The position numbers and the translations under genes were made by a program. This document shows positions 9,127-18,183 of a DNA stretch of 64,000 bases, piece by piece; the first letter of the stretch is position 1; every line of letters begins with the position of its first letter. Source of the stretch: Bacteroidales bacterium (GTDB lineage: Bacteria > Bacteroidota > Bacteroidia > Bacteroidales > JAFGXI01); contig JAFGXI010000010.1 in NCBI GenBank assembly GCA_016936665.1, forward strand, positions 136,611-200,610. The letters are read 5' to 3'. The notes under the pieces were generated by a model. That model did no database searches. It was not told where the DNA came from and saw only the letters and a program-made list of their open reading frames with translations.

Positions 9127-9476
9127 TGCCTTATAAAAAGCCCCAAATAGAAAAAATTCTCTACAGCATTAGCGAAGTGGCCGCAATGTTCGATGTTAAT
9201 ATCTCTCTTATTCGTTTTTGGGAAAAGGAATTTAACATTATCAAACCTATAAAAAACAAAAAAGGGAATCGTCAATTCACAAAAGAAGATGTCGATCACT
9301 TTAGAATGATTTACCATTTGGTAAAAGAGAGGGGAATGACATTGAAAGGGGCTCAACAAAAACTAAAAGACAACAAAGCTTCTACCGAACAAAATTTCGA
9401 AGTAATTAAACGATTACAAGACATAAAGAGCGAACTCATTGCCATCCGCGACCATTTAGACTTACATAATGACTAA
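9126..9476 (+). CDS. MerR-family transcriptional regulator
   Basis: This 116-aa protein has an N-terminal winged HTH of the MerR type (YSISEVAAMFDVNISLIRFW at about 12-31, then a wing with GNRQFTKEDV), followed by a short helical tail. There is no cysteine-rich or ligand-binding C-terminal domain, so the effector is unknown. The start ATG shares one base with the stop codon of the M23 gene (TAATG), which indicates translational coupling. This small MerR type next to an M23 peptidase appears to be a usual Bacteroidota arrangement. Confidence 0.88.
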   Translation: MPYKKPQIEKILYSISEVAAMFDVNISLIRFWEKEFNIIKPIKNKKGNRQFTKEDVDHFRMIYHLVKERGMTLKGAQQKLKDNKASTEQNFEVIKRLQDIKSELIAIRDHLDLHND

Positions 9477-10563
9477 AATAAAAGCGCTTATTCATCATTT
9501 TGAGGAGCTTTTTCCATTATCTCTTCAAGAATCTTATGATAATTCCGGTTTATTGGTAGGAGATTCTAATTCTGAAATAACAAGTGTATTAATAAGTGTT
9601 GATGTTACAGAAGATGTTGTTGAGGAAGCTATCAACAAAAAATGCAATTTGATTATCGCCCACCATCCGATCATTTTCAAAGGTTTAAAAACGCTTACCG
9701 GCAAAACATATGTGGAACGAACTGTTGTAAAAGCAATTAAAAATGATATTGCCATTTATGCCGCGCATACTAATTTGGATGTATACGAAAAAGGGGTGAG
9801 CTATCAAATGGCTGCGAGACTTGGTCTAGTCGATTGTAAACCCATTTTACCCACAGTTGAAAAGTTAAAAAAGATCGTATCTTTTGTCCCCAGCACACAT
9901 TTAAAACAAGTGCAAGAAGCTTTGTTTAAGGCTGGTGGAGGACAAATAGGCAATTACGATTCGTGTAGTTATTCTAGCGAAGGAACAGGAACGTTTCGAG
10001 GGCTGGATGGAGCCAAACCGTATGTTGGAGAACTTAGGACAATTCACCATGAAAAAGAGACCAAACTCGAGCTCGTCTTTCCGGAATATAAAGAGCAAAT
10101 CATCGTACAAGAATTGAAAAAAGCACATCCTTATGAAGAGGTCGCTTTTGACATCATAGATATCAATCAATATCACCCGAAAATTGGACTTGGAAAAATA
10201 GGGTATTTGAAGGAAGCCGTTTCTGTAGAAACATTTTTTAGCTCCTTAAAAAAAGCATTCAACATCGAGCACTTTAGACATTCTCCTCTGTGCAAGAAAA
10301 CAATTCAAACAGTTGCAGTTTGTGGTGGTTCGTGTAGCTTCTTAATATCTAAAGTAAGACAGAAAGCCGATATTTTAGTCACAGCAGACATAAAGTACCA
10401 CGAGTTCTTCGATGCTGAAAATCAAATAATTATTGCAGATATTGGGCACTACGAAAGTGAGCAATTTTCCAAAGAAATATTTTATGATATTATTAGTAAA
10501 AAATTTACTAATTTTGTAGTTCATTTTTCAGGTATAAATACGAATCCTATAAATTTTATATAA
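9469..10563 (+). CDS. Nif3-like dinuclear metal centre hexameric protein (YbgI/YqfO family)
   Basis: This 364-aa protein has the family metal-binding pattern: an early SYDNSGLLVG, HHPIIF near 65, a Thr-Asn-Leu-Asp motif (HTNLDVYEKG) near 101, and a C-terminal ADIKYHEFFD / IGHYESE pair. A ~100-residue insert from about 130 to 230 corresponds to the PII/CutA1-like domain of the longer YqfO subtype. Some databases label the family GTP cyclohydrolase I type 2, but the function is unsettled and I do not assign that reaction. It overlaps the MerR gene by 8 bp and is followed one base later by the zinc-ribbon gene. Confidence 0.9.
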   Translation: MTKIKALIHHFEELFPLSLQESYDNSGLLVGDSNSEITSVLISVDVTEDVVEEAINKKCNLIIAHHPIIFKGLKTLTGKTYVERTVVKAIKNDIAIYAAHTNLDVYEKGVSYQMAARLGLVDCKPILPTVEKLKKIVSFVPSTHLKQVQEALFKAGGGQIGNYDSCSYSSEGTGTFRGLDGAKPYVGELRTIHHEKETKLELVFPEYKEQIIVQELKKAHPYEEVAFDIIDINQYHPKIGLGKIGYLKEAVSVETFFSSLKKAFNIEHFRHSPLCKKTIQTVAVCGGSCSFLISKVRQKADILVTADIKYHEFFDAENQIIIADIGHYESEQFSKEIFYDIISKKFTNFVVHFSGINTNPINFI

Positions 10564-10564
10564 A

Positions 10565-11422
10565 ATGTCAAAAGAAAAGGTTTCAAGTGAATTAAGCGTA
10601 GAAGAAAAGTTAAGAGCGCTTTATAATCTTCAAAAAGTTGATTCTGAAATAGATAAAATAAAAATATTGAGAGGCGAGCTACCTTTGGAAGTTAGGGATT
10701 TAGAGGATGAAATCGCTGGCCTGCAAACTAGAATCGACAAATACGAGATTGAACTTAAAGATAACGAAACCGCTATCCACAATAAAAATATTGAAATTGA
10801 CGAAGCTAAAGTTTTAATTAAAAAATATACTGAACAGCAAAATAATGTTCGCAACAATCGCGAATTCGATGCTTTAAGCAAAGAAGTTGAATTTCAGAAT
10901 TTAGAAATTGAGCTGTGCGAGAAAAAAATTAGAGAGTTCAAATATAGAATAGACGAACTAAATCAATTGTTGACAAACTCTAAGAATTTTATAGAAGAAA
11001 GAACCGCCGATCTTGAATTGAAGAAAAAAGAGCTCGACGACATTACCAAAGAGACTCAAAAAGAAGAAAGCGACTTATTTAAAGAGTCTGAAGAAATTGC
11101 TAAAAGCATTGATGAGCGATTGGTTATAGCATACAAAAGAATCAGATCGAATGCTCGCAACGGGTTGTCGGTTGTGACTGTAGAAAGAGATGCTTGTGGT
11201 GGTTGCTTCAATAAAATTCCACCACAAAGACAATTGGAAATACGTATGCGTAGTAAAATTACCGTTTGTGAGTATTGCGGACGTATTTTGATAGATAAAG
11301 ACATCGATATTCCTATAGCTGAGCTTGAAAAACAGCTTCAAATCGAAAGAGAGGCTGCTGAAGACACTAAAACAAAAAGAGCTAAACGTAGGTCGACCAG
11401 AACTAAAAAAGATGAAGAATAA
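10565..11422 (+). CDS. Coiled-coil protein with C4-type zinc ribbon (DUF164-like)
   Basis: This 285-aa soluble protein is mainly a long antiparallel coiled coil (about 15-190, rich in Glu and Lys), followed by a zinc ribbon with Cys211-x2-Cys214 and Cys235-x2-Cys238, and a basic tail (KTKRAKRRSTRTKK). It matches the family often found directly after Nif3-like genes. The role is not known; nucleic-acid binding is suggested by the ribbon and basic tail. It is the last gene of the M23-merR-nif3 operon, closed by a strong hairpin right after the stop. Confidence 0.9.
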   Translation: MSKEKVSSELSVEEKLRALYNLQKVDSEIDKIKILRGELPLEVRDLEDEIAGLQTRIDKYEIELKDNETAIHNKNIEIDEAKVLIKKYTEQQNNVRNNREFDALSKEVEFQNLEIELCEKKIREFKYRIDELNQLLTNSKNFIEERTADLELKKKELDDITKETQKEESDLFKESEEIAKSIDERLVIAYKRIRSNARNGLSVVTVERDACGGCFNKIPPQRQLEIRMRSKITVCEYCGRILIDKDIDIPIAELEKQLQIEREAAEDTKTKRAKRRSTRTKKDEE

Positions 11423-11459
11423 AAAAAGAAGGGTTTGAAATTCAAACCCTTCTTTTTTT
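11421..11459. terminator. Strong bidirectional terminator
   Basis: A perfect 19-bp inverted repeat with a single central A includes GAAGGGTTTGAA and its complement, with seven A on one side and a T run on the other. It lies between the stop codons of the zinc-ribbon gene (plus) and the membrane-protein gene (minus) and touches both. Confidence 0.9.
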
Positions 11460-11863
11460 TATCGTTTTACCATTTTCGATGCTAAAAATGCCATCGGAAG
11501 ATAGGCCAAAAACAAATCTAAGAAACTAAACCAAAAAGGAGCCGGCAACATGAATACATTGATGACGCCTCCTATTAAAAAGAAAATTCCTACAATCATA
11601 GCAAGCATTGACTTTCTGCTCGCTGCAACTAATACAGTTAGCCATGCTCCAGAAAAAGTACCCAAAGCGTGAGCTAAAAAAGGCATCAGAAAGTTCTGAG
11701 CTTGAAATAAATGCATACTTGCAGCCAAACTTTCCATACTTGAAGGATCGATGCCTTCCGGAAGTGGTATAACTTTATCGCTGATACTAATTATACCCAT
11801 GTTCGCAAAACCACCTACGACAATCCCCAGCAAAACGGCTATAACATTTCTAAAAACTTTCAT
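11459..11863 (-). CDS. Small four-helix membrane protein, unknown function
   Basis: This 134-aa protein has four predicted membrane segments at about 5-25, 58-80, 86-106 and 110-130, with a short Pro/Gly/Glu loop (IPLPEGIDP) after the first helix. The C-terminus is basic (KMVKR). I recognise no named family; small integral proteins of this look are common in Bacteroidota. It lies 11 bp downstream of the acyl-CoA synthetase gene on the same strand and may be cotranscribed with it. No catalytic motif is visible. Confidence 0.75.
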   Translation of the reverse strand: MKVFRNVIAVLLGIVVGGFANMGIISISDKVIPLPEGIDPSSMESLAASMHLFQAQNFLMPFLAHALGTFSGAWLTVLVAASRKSMLAMIVGIFFLIGGVINVFMLPAPFWFSFLDLFLAYLPMAFLASKMVKR

Positions 11864-11874
11864 TTGAATATAAA

Positions 11875-13935
11875 TTACTTTTCAATTCTAATTCTAGCAT
11901 CTACTGCCGTCACTTTTTTAGCAGTTCCCAACAAAGGATTTAAGTCCATTTCGAAAATTTCGGGCGCAACCTTAACCAACTGCGATACTCGTCGAACAAT
12001 TTCGTTAAAGTGCGCTTCGTTAACACCTTCTTGCCCTCTAACACCTTGAATAATTTTATAGCTATTTAAACTATTAATCATTTGGCTAACTTCTATTTCG
12101 CTAAGTGGAGCAATTCCTGTATTGACATCTTCTAGTACTTCTATAAAAATACCGCCTAATCCGCAAAGTACCATATGACCAAATTTATCTTCTCGTTTCG
12201 CGCCCACGAACAATTCTGTACCAGATAACATAGGTTGAATGAGAATAGCGCTTGTATCTTTTATTTGCATCATTCTGTTAAACTCAAAACGAACTTTGTC
12301 TTCGTCTTTAACATTTAAAACAACACCTCCAACATCGGACTTATGCACAGGGCCCACCACCTTCATTACCACCGGCAAGCCCAATGTTAATGCTTGTTTT
12401 ACTGCCTCATCTTCAGTTATCACTATGGCCTCACCTGCTCTATTAATTTTTGTAGCATCGAGTAGTCGCACCACATTTTCCGGCGATAAATAACCATTTG
12501 GAGCTTCATCGATAAGTTTACGAATGGTATTTACATCAATGTCCAAATCCATTGGACCCTCAACTTGAGGTTTATCGGTATAATAGACTTTAGCTAAGGC
12601 TCTTCCCAGTAACACTTCATCTGGGAAATTAATTCTGCCTTTTGCTAAAAAATGTTGTATTTCATCCGCTACGTTAATAATCGAAGGTAATACCGGGTAT
12701 ATAGGTTTACGACTGGTTTTCATTTTTTCGTCCAACAAGTTATAAACATCGTAAACGGGGAACAAACCCGGGCTTCCGAAAATAACAACCATAGCATCGA
12801 TATCGTCGAAATCGTTGTTAACTGCATCAATAATATCTCCCAATTGTTCGGCTGTTCCTGTCGCTAAGAAATCGATTGGATTAGCCACTGAAGAACCAGG
12901 AAACAACTTAACCAAAAGGGAGTCCGCTTTTTCGCCTTTAATTGGAGGGACTTCCAAACCATTGTTCGACAGGGCATCAGTTAACATAACAGCGGGGCCT
13001 CCGGCATGTGTGATTACAGCAATTCGTCGACCTGTAAGTTCTTGATGCATAAACACAGATGCAACGGTAGTCAACTCTTCTCTCGAATGACAACGAACAA
13101 TGCCTGCTTTTTTAAACAAAGCATCAACGGCTTTATCCGGGCTCGCTAATGCACCAGTATGCGAAGAGGCCGCTCTACTTCCTGCTTCTGAACCACCAGA
13201 CTTTACAGCGGCAATTTTACAACCCTTTTTAATCAATGAAGATGCATGCTTTAGGAGTTTTTCAGGTTTATCGATATTCTCTATGTAAAGCAACTTTACT
13301 TTTGATGAAGTAATTGGATCGAATGTTTCATCCAAATATTCTAATATCTCTTCAACACCAAGTTGGGCTGAATTTCCTACAGAATAAACCGAATTAAATG
13401 TTAATCCTTTGGGTACACCGGACTCCATAATGAATACTGCTGTTGCACCCGATCCTGAGATAAAATCGACACCTTTAGGATCTAATGTTGGAATAGGCGT
13501 TGTAAAAACACCATTGTAATTAGTATTTAAAACACCTATACAATTCGGGCCAATTAGCGATCCTTCATATCGATTAATCTGTTCTACGATTTGTGCCTCT
13601 AGTTCTGCTCCTTCGTGACTTTCTTCGCTAAAACCTGCCGATAAAATAATAAACGCTTTGGTACCTTTTTGTTCGGTAAGCGTTTTAACGGCATCCGGAA
13701 TAAACTTGGCGGCAATAGCCATTATCGCTAGATCGACCTGTGGTAAGTCTTCGACTGTAGAATGAACCTTAATATTTTGAATAACATCCTTTTTGGGGTT
13801 TACTATATACAAAGGTCCATTGAAATTTCCATCGATTAAATTTTTTAGAACCTTGCCACCTGGGGCATGAATATTATCGGTACCGCCAACTACAACAATA
13901 CTTTTTGGTGTAATTAATTCGTTTGCTATTTTCAT
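11875..13935 (-). CDS. Acetate/acyl-CoA ligase (ADP-forming), fused alpha-beta type
   Basis: I place the start at the ATG at 13935 (686 aa) because the family N-terminus begins right there with a CoA-binding fold; an upstream in-frame ATG at 13986 would add 17 residues of hydrophobic, unlikely sequence. The domain order is CoA-binding Rossmann, two succinyl-CoA-synthetase-like flavodoxin domains, and a C-terminal ATP-grasp domain. The segment ASSHTGALA near residue 255 carries the histidine that is phosphorylated in this family. These enzymes convert acyl-CoA, ADP and phosphate to acid, CoA and ATP. Near tryptophanase and an aminotransferase, a role in energy-yielding amino-acid fermentation is plausible but inferred. 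Confidence 0.9.
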   Translation of the reverse strand: MKIANELITPKSIVVVGGTDNIHAPGGKVLKNLIDGNFNGPLYIVNPKKDVIQNIKVHSTVEDLPQVDLAIMAIAAKFIPDAVKTLTEQKGTKAFIILSAGFSEESHEGAELEAQIVEQINRYEGSLIGPNCIGVLNTNYNGVFTTPIPTLDPKGVDFISGSGATAVFIMESGVPKGLTFNSVYSVGNSAQLGVEEILEYLDETFDPITSSKVKLLYIENIDKPEKLLKHASSLIKKGCKIAAVKSGGSEAGSRAASSHTGALASPDKAVDALFKKAGIVRCHSREELTTVASVFMHQELTGRRIAVITHAGGPAVMLTDALSNNGLEVPPIKGEKADSLLVKLFPGSSVANPIDFLATGTAEQLGDIIDAVNNDFDDIDAMVVIFGSPGLFPVYDVYNLLDEKMKTSRKPIYPVLPSIINVADEIQHFLAKGRINFPDEVLLGRALAKVYYTDKPQVEGPMDLDIDVNTIRKLIDEAPNGYLSPENVVRLLDATKINRAGEAIVITEDEAVKQALTLGLPVVMKVVGPVHKSDVGGVVLNVKDEDKVRFEFNRMMQIKDTSAILIQPMLSGTELFVGAKREDKFGHMVLCGLGGIFIEVLEDVNTGIAPLSEIEVSQMINSLNSYKIIQGVRGQEGVNEAHFNEIVRRVSQLVKVAPEIFEMDLNPLLGTAKKVTAVDARIRIEK

Positions 13936-14014
13936 TTTTTTTAAAAATATTAATAAAACACTGATTGAAGTTTTTAGAATATTCAATTTGAGTGTTTATA
14001 ATTCTTGATATAAG

Positions 14015-14923
14015 CTAATTCTTTTTTTCTAATTCATTTAACTTATTAGGTAAGTCGAAGTCGATGGCAAAACCTTCTTTTTGCATTTCCAAAAGTTCTT
14101 TCTTCGAAAAATGTTTTTGTAAATTCGCCATAGCATATTTATTAGGTTTAATTCTGTAAAGATAGGTATATAAAGATTGAGCCCTCGATTGAACAGGATA
14201 CCATCTTTTCTCAGGGTTTATCTTTTTATCGTATCGATATGCTTTCCATTCTATTATCCTTTCAGCATTATAATCTTTGATGCCCCAAACTCTCTCCTCC
14301 GAAAATTTCTCCATCCAAAGCTTATTTATTTGTTGGATTTCTTTCTTTGTTAAACGTTCACGTTTGGTTAGAATATATTTTCTGAATCTATTTTGAAAGT
14401 TTTGCTTCATTTTTCTCGATACCTCAGCTTCTTTTAAATCGGAAAGAAAGCGTTTAACTACAAAATGAGGCTCTCTACTGGTTTGTGAGAATATAAAACC
14501 GATGGATTCTATTCTCTCTCTTGTATCGAGCTTTTTCCCCATTTTATTGTACTTGGCAACTTGAACTAAAAATGTTCCTAAATGCTGTCCTTTGTATAAA
14601 TATCGATGATTGCATTTTACATCTTCGCCATTTTTTATAGCATCTTCTAACAAATTAAGCCATCGATCATCAATTTTTCGGTACCTAATTTCGTGTCCAT
14701 CGCCCCAATAGAAATTGATAGATTCGAGTTGCTTTATTTGTGTTTCTGATAAATCCAAAGTTTGTTTACGGTATTGATTTTTAAGATTTCTATACCATGT
14801 ATACAATTCTTTGTCTTCATAACCTCTGCTCACCACACTAGTTCCAAACTTTTTCTGATAAGCTTTCATTCTCTTTATCATTTCTTCCCAATATTCGTCC
14901 TTCAGTGAATTTTTCTTAATCAT
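14015..14923 (-). CDS. Helicase-associated (HA) repeat protein without a helicase
   Basis: This 302-aa, strongly basic protein contains two recognisable HA-type repeats (about 10-73 and 85-146), each with the pattern Trp...Leu...Tyr...LG/LY-x-W/F...Leu...Glu...Ile-x-Phe. A third, weaker copy may lie near the C-terminus (about 240-290). HA repeats are normally found attached to DEAD/DEAH helicases of Bacteroidota and actinobacterial plasmids, where they are thought to bind nucleic acid. No helicase motif is present here or next to it. It lies alone between the acyl-CoA synthetase and tryptophanase genes. The function is unknown. Confidence 0.65.
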   Translation of the reverse strand: MIKKNSLKDEYWEEMIKRMKAYQKKFGTSVVSRGYEDKELYTWYRNLKNQYRKQTLDLSETQIKQLESINFYWGDGHEIRYRKIDDRWLNLLEDAIKNGEDVKCNHRYLYKGQHLGTFLVQVAKYNKMGKKLDTRERIESIGFIFSQTSREPHFVVKRFLSDLKEAEVSRKMKQNFQNRFRKYILTKRERLTKKEIQQINKLWMEKFSEERVWGIKDYNAERIIEWKAYRYDKKINPEKRWYPVQSRAQSLYTYLYRIKPNKYAMANLQKHFSKKELLEMQKEGFAIDFDLPNKLNELEKKN

Positions 14924-14990
14924 ATTTATATTTGTTTAGTGTTACAAAATTTATTTTAGTAATTCAATTAATTAAAAACAAAAGCTTGAA

Positions 14991-16367
14991 TTATAACCGT
15001 TCTAGGGCCACTGTAAAATGTCGCATTATCGGTGCTTCTTTAATAATTTTCACACCTTTTTTTATTTGATCTTTACGATCGAAAACATTTTTTACAGCAA
15101 CAGCAATTACATCCATGTGGTTATTGGTATAGGTTCTTCGCGGAATAGCCAATCTTACCAATTCTAAATCGGGATATCTATTCTCTCTAGTAACAGGGTC
15201 TCTATCGGCTAGTATAGCCCCTATTTCCACGCCTCTAATTCCTGCTTCTAGATATAACTCTATAGCAAGCGTTTGTGCAGGAAATTCTTCTTTAGGGATG
15301 CTTGGAAGCATCCTTTTAGCATCGATAAACACAGCATGTCCCCCAATAGGTTTTTGAATTGGAATGCCAAATTCAATTAATCGATTTCCAAGATATTCAA
15401 CTTGCTTAATACGAGTTTCAAGATAATCGAATTCAGTACCTTCATCTAAACCTTGAGCTAAAGCATTCATATCTCGACCAGACATTCCTCCGTATGTTAA
15501 ATACCCTTCGAACATAATATTAAAGGTAGACGCTTTATCGAATAATTCCTTATCTCGCATAGCAATAAATCCGCCCATGTTTACGATTGCATCTTTCTTG
15601 CTACTCATCGTCATTGCATCGGCATAAGTATACATTTCGGCTACAATTTCTTTTATAGATTTATTTTCGTAGCCTTTTTCTCTGGTTTTAATAAAATAAG
15701 CATTTTCGGCAAAACGTGCAGAATCTATTACAACCATTACCTCTTTTTCGTCGGCAAATTTCCTAACCGCACGAAGATTTTCCATCGATACAGGTTGTCC
15801 TCCGGAAGTATTATTAGTAATTGTTACGATGAAAAACTTGATTTTTGAAGCATCATTTTCATCGAATACCTTTTGTAATTTTTTAATATCAACATTGCCT
15901 TTAAAAGGATATTCTAATTCGGTATGAAAGGCCTCGTCGATAGTGCAATCGATGGCTTTTGCTTTTCTAAATTCAATATGACCCTTTGTTGTATCGAAAT
16001 GTGAATTGCCGGGAACGATATCTCCTGCCTCTACCAACACAGAAAACAATACATTTTCGGCTGCTCTTCCTTGGTGTGTAGGTAAAAAATAATCGAAGCC
16101 AAGAATATTTTTAATTGCCGTCTTCATTTTATAATACGAAGAAGCTCCTGCATACGATTCGTCGCCTAGCATAAGTTCGGCCCATTGTTGCTCGCTCATG
16201 GCTCCTGTGCCTGAATCGGTTAATAAATCGATAAAAACTTGGTCGGATTTTAGGTTAAAAAGGTTGTAATTGGCTGCTTTAATCCATGCTTCACGTTCCT
16301 GACGTGTGCTCTTTTTAATAGGAGCAACCATTTTAATTCTATATGATTCTGAAAAAGGTAATTCCAT
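14991..16367 (-). CDS. tnaA: Tryptophanase
   Basis: This 458-aa PLP enzyme belongs to the tryptophanase / tyrosine phenol-lyase family: PTHQGRAAENVLF, DLLTDSGTGAMS and the PLP-lysine segment SSKKDAIVNMGGF. Three positions that separate the two activities favour tryptophanase: an Asp in HFDTTKGHI (Thr in tyrosine phenol-lyase), VEIG instead of MERG where tyrosine phenol-lyase has its key Arg, and His in MRHFT near the C-terminus (Phe in tyrosine phenol-lyase). It splits tryptophan into indole, pyruvate and ammonia. It is divergent from an aminotransferase across a 377-bp gap. Confidence 0.93.
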   Translation of the reverse strand: MELPFSESYRIKMVAPIKKSTRQEREAWIKAANYNLFNLKSDQVFIDLLTDSGTGAMSEQQWAELMLGDESYAGASSYYKMKTAIKNILGFDYFLPTHQGRAAENVLFSVLVEAGDIVPGNSHFDTTKGHIEFRKAKAIDCTIDEAFHTELEYPFKGNVDIKKLQKVFDENDASKIKFFIVTITNNTSGGQPVSMENLRAVRKFADEKEVMVVIDSARFAENAYFIKTREKGYENKSIKEIVAEMYTYADAMTMSSKKDAIVNMGGFIAMRDKELFDKASTFNIMFEGYLTYGGMSGRDMNALAQGLDEGTEFDYLETRIKQVEYLGNRLIEFGIPIQKPIGGHAVFIDAKRMLPSIPKEEFPAQTLAIELYLEAGIRGVEIGAILADRDPVTRENRYPDLELVRLAIPRRTYTNNHMDVIAVAVKNVFDRKDQIKKGVKIIKEAPIMRHFTVALERL

Positions 16368-16744
16368 GACAGTTTTGAAAAAAAAATTAATAAATAAAAT
16401 GTTTAGTTGATTTTAGAAATAAAGACAACTAAAACCTGTCACGGTTTTTAACATTTAGGAAATTTCGTTGCGATAATATTGATAATAAACCTAAAAAGTG
16501 TAATTCCATAATTCAAAAATATAAAAAAAAAAAAAACAGAAAAGCACAGTCTCGTTTTTATTTTTAGCTGCTGTGCTAAAACGGCATTCTAAATTTAAAA
16601 ACAACATGCCATTATGTATAAACTAATAGAGGAAAAATATAAGCAAAAGCTGTTTTATATTCTTCTGCTTTAAAAATAGAATTTGTATAATTGTAAAAGA
16701 AATACTAACCATCTGAAGCATTAATTCAGAACAAAAAACATACA
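16368..16744. other. Divergent intergenic region between tnaA and the aminotransferase
   Basis: This 377-bp AT-rich region holds no convincing gene. On the minus strand there is an exact TAnnTTTG match (TATTTTTG, 16521-16514) that could serve tnaA but lacks a good -33 element. An 8-bp inverted repeat (16402-16409 with 16426-16433) in the tnaA leader and a 7-bp inverted repeat (AGCACAG at 16543-16549 with CTGTGCT at 16571-16577) could form hairpins. On the plus strand ATAGAATTTG (near 16677) is a near match to a -7 element. Confidence 0.5.
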
Positions 16745-18073
16745 ATGATTGAAATACAAAATAAAAACACCGCTATCGATTACGAGATTGTTCGAGAAAA
16801 AATAATAGCTAGTGGTTTAAAAACAGTGGGTAAAGCGTCGATTAGAGAATTGGTTCGTTTAGTTAACGAAATAGAAAGCGCTACCGGAAAGAAATATGTT
16901 CGCATGGAAATGGGCGTGCCCGGTCTTACACCACCGGAAGTTGGAACAAACGCAGAAATTGAAGCTTTAAAAATGGGTGTGGCTGCTAAATACCCTATGA
17001 TTGATGGTGTTGCTCATTTAAAAGATGAAATTGCTTTATTTGTTAAAAATTTTCTCAATATTGAAGTTAGCAGAGAAGGTTGCATTCCTACGGTAGGCTC
17101 TATGCAAGGCGGTTTTGCCGCTTTTTTAATGGCTTCGAAGTTAGACAAAAAAAAGGATACTGTTTTGTTTATCGATCCGGGTTTTCCTGTCCAAAAACAA
17201 CAACTCGATGTTTTAGATTTGAAATACGAAACCTTCGATGTGTACAAGTATAGAGGAGAAGCATTGAAAGACAAACTAGAAAGTTATGTTGCCAAAGGTA
17301 ATATTTCTACAATATTGTATTCGAACCCGAATAATCCTTCTTGGATTTGTTTTACCGATACAGAACTAAAAATAATTGCCGATATAGCTAACAAATACGA
17401 TATCATTGTTGTTGAAGACTTGGCTTATTTTGCCATGGACTTTAGAAAAGATTATTCTAAGCCGGGTCAAGCGCCATATCAACCAACTGTGGCGAATTAT
17501 ACCGATAATTGGTTGATGTTGATTTCGAGCTCTAAATCGTTCTCCTATGCAGGACAAAGGGTTGGGATGATGGTCATTAGCAATCATTTATTCAAAAGAC
17601 AATATTCGACGCTTGAGGAAAAATTTGGCAAAGCTGAATATGGCTACAACATGATTTATAAAGTTTTGTATGCTTTATCTTCCGGCGTTACTCACTCGGC
17701 ACAATATGGACTAGCAGCCATGTTAAAAGCCGTAAACAACGGTAGTTACGACTTTGTTGCTGAAATAAAAGAGTATGGCGAGCGTGCACAAATTATGAAG
17801 CAATTATTTACAAATAATGGCTTTTCAATTGTGTACGACAAAGATGAAGATCAACCATTGGCCGATGGATTTTATTTCACGTTCTCTTATAAAGACATGT
17901 CTGGAATTGAGTTGCTCGAACGTCTAATTTATTATGGCATTTCTGCTATTTCTTTAGCAATCACCGGTAGTGAAAGAATTGAAGGATTAAGAGCTTGCGT
18001 TTCTCAAACACAACGTAGCCAATTCGAAGATTTAGAGCAAAGACTTCGGTTATTCAATCAACATCATTCTTAA
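16745..18073 (+). CDS. Fold-type I PLP-dependent aminotransferase (class I/II)
   Basis: This 442-aa enzyme carries the class I/II signature: substrate and cofactor motifs YSNPNNPSW (Asn that binds PLP), VVEDLAYF (Asp-x-x-Tyr) and Lys264 in SSSKSFSYAGQR as the PLP lysine, with an Arg late in the chain (LRACVSQ) likely to bind the substrate carboxylate. The amino donor cannot be read from the sequence. Divergence from tnaA and the nearby ADP-forming acyl-CoA ligase suggest a role in amino-acid catabolism. A perfect 15-bp hairpin with a T-tract ends the transcript. Confidence 0.9.
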   Translation: MIEIQNKNTAIDYEIVREKIIASGLKTVGKASIRELVRLVNEIESATGKKYVRMEMGVPGLTPPEVGTNAEIEALKMGVAAKYPMIDGVAHLKDEIALFVKNFLNIEVSREGCIPTVGSMQGGFAAFLMASKLDKKKDTVLFIDPGFPVQKQQLDVLDLKYETFDVYKYRGEALKDKLESYVAKGNISTILYSNPNNPSWICFTDTELKIIADIANKYDIIVVEDLAYFAMDFRKDYSKPGQAPYQPTVANYTDNWLMLISSSKSFSYAGQRVGMMVISNHLFKRQYSTLEEKFGKAEYGYNMIYKVLYALSSGVTHSAQYGLAAMLKAVNNGSYDFVAEIKEYGERAQIMKQLFTNNGFSIVYDKDEDQPLADGFYFTFSYKDMSGIELLERLIYYGISAISLAITGSERIEGLRACVSQTQRSQFEDLEQRLRLFNQHHS

Positions 18074-18092
18074 CCATCAATAAAAATACAGG

Positions 18093-18138
18093 AAAAACTG
18101 CTTCGTTCATTTCAAAAATAAAACGAAGCAGTTTTTTT
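18093..18138 (+). terminator. Intrinsic terminator after the aminotransferase
   Basis: AAAAACTGCTTCGTT (18093-18107) pairs perfectly with 18122-18136 around a 14-nt loop, followed by T residues to 18138. It ends 45 bp before the first ATG of the next gene and only 24 bp before codons that encode that gene family's conserved N-terminus. Confidence 0.85.
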
Positions 18139-18183
18139 AATTTAAAGCATACTAAAGCATCCTATTGGGACAACAGTTATCTA

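Noticed and set aside
16429..16509. A 26-codon open frame on the minus strand in the tnaA leader that might be a TnaC-like leader peptide
   Set aside because: It contains no Trp and lacks the Trp/Asp/Pro arrangement of known tryptophan-sensing leader peptides; an AT-rich leader easily contains a frame this short.
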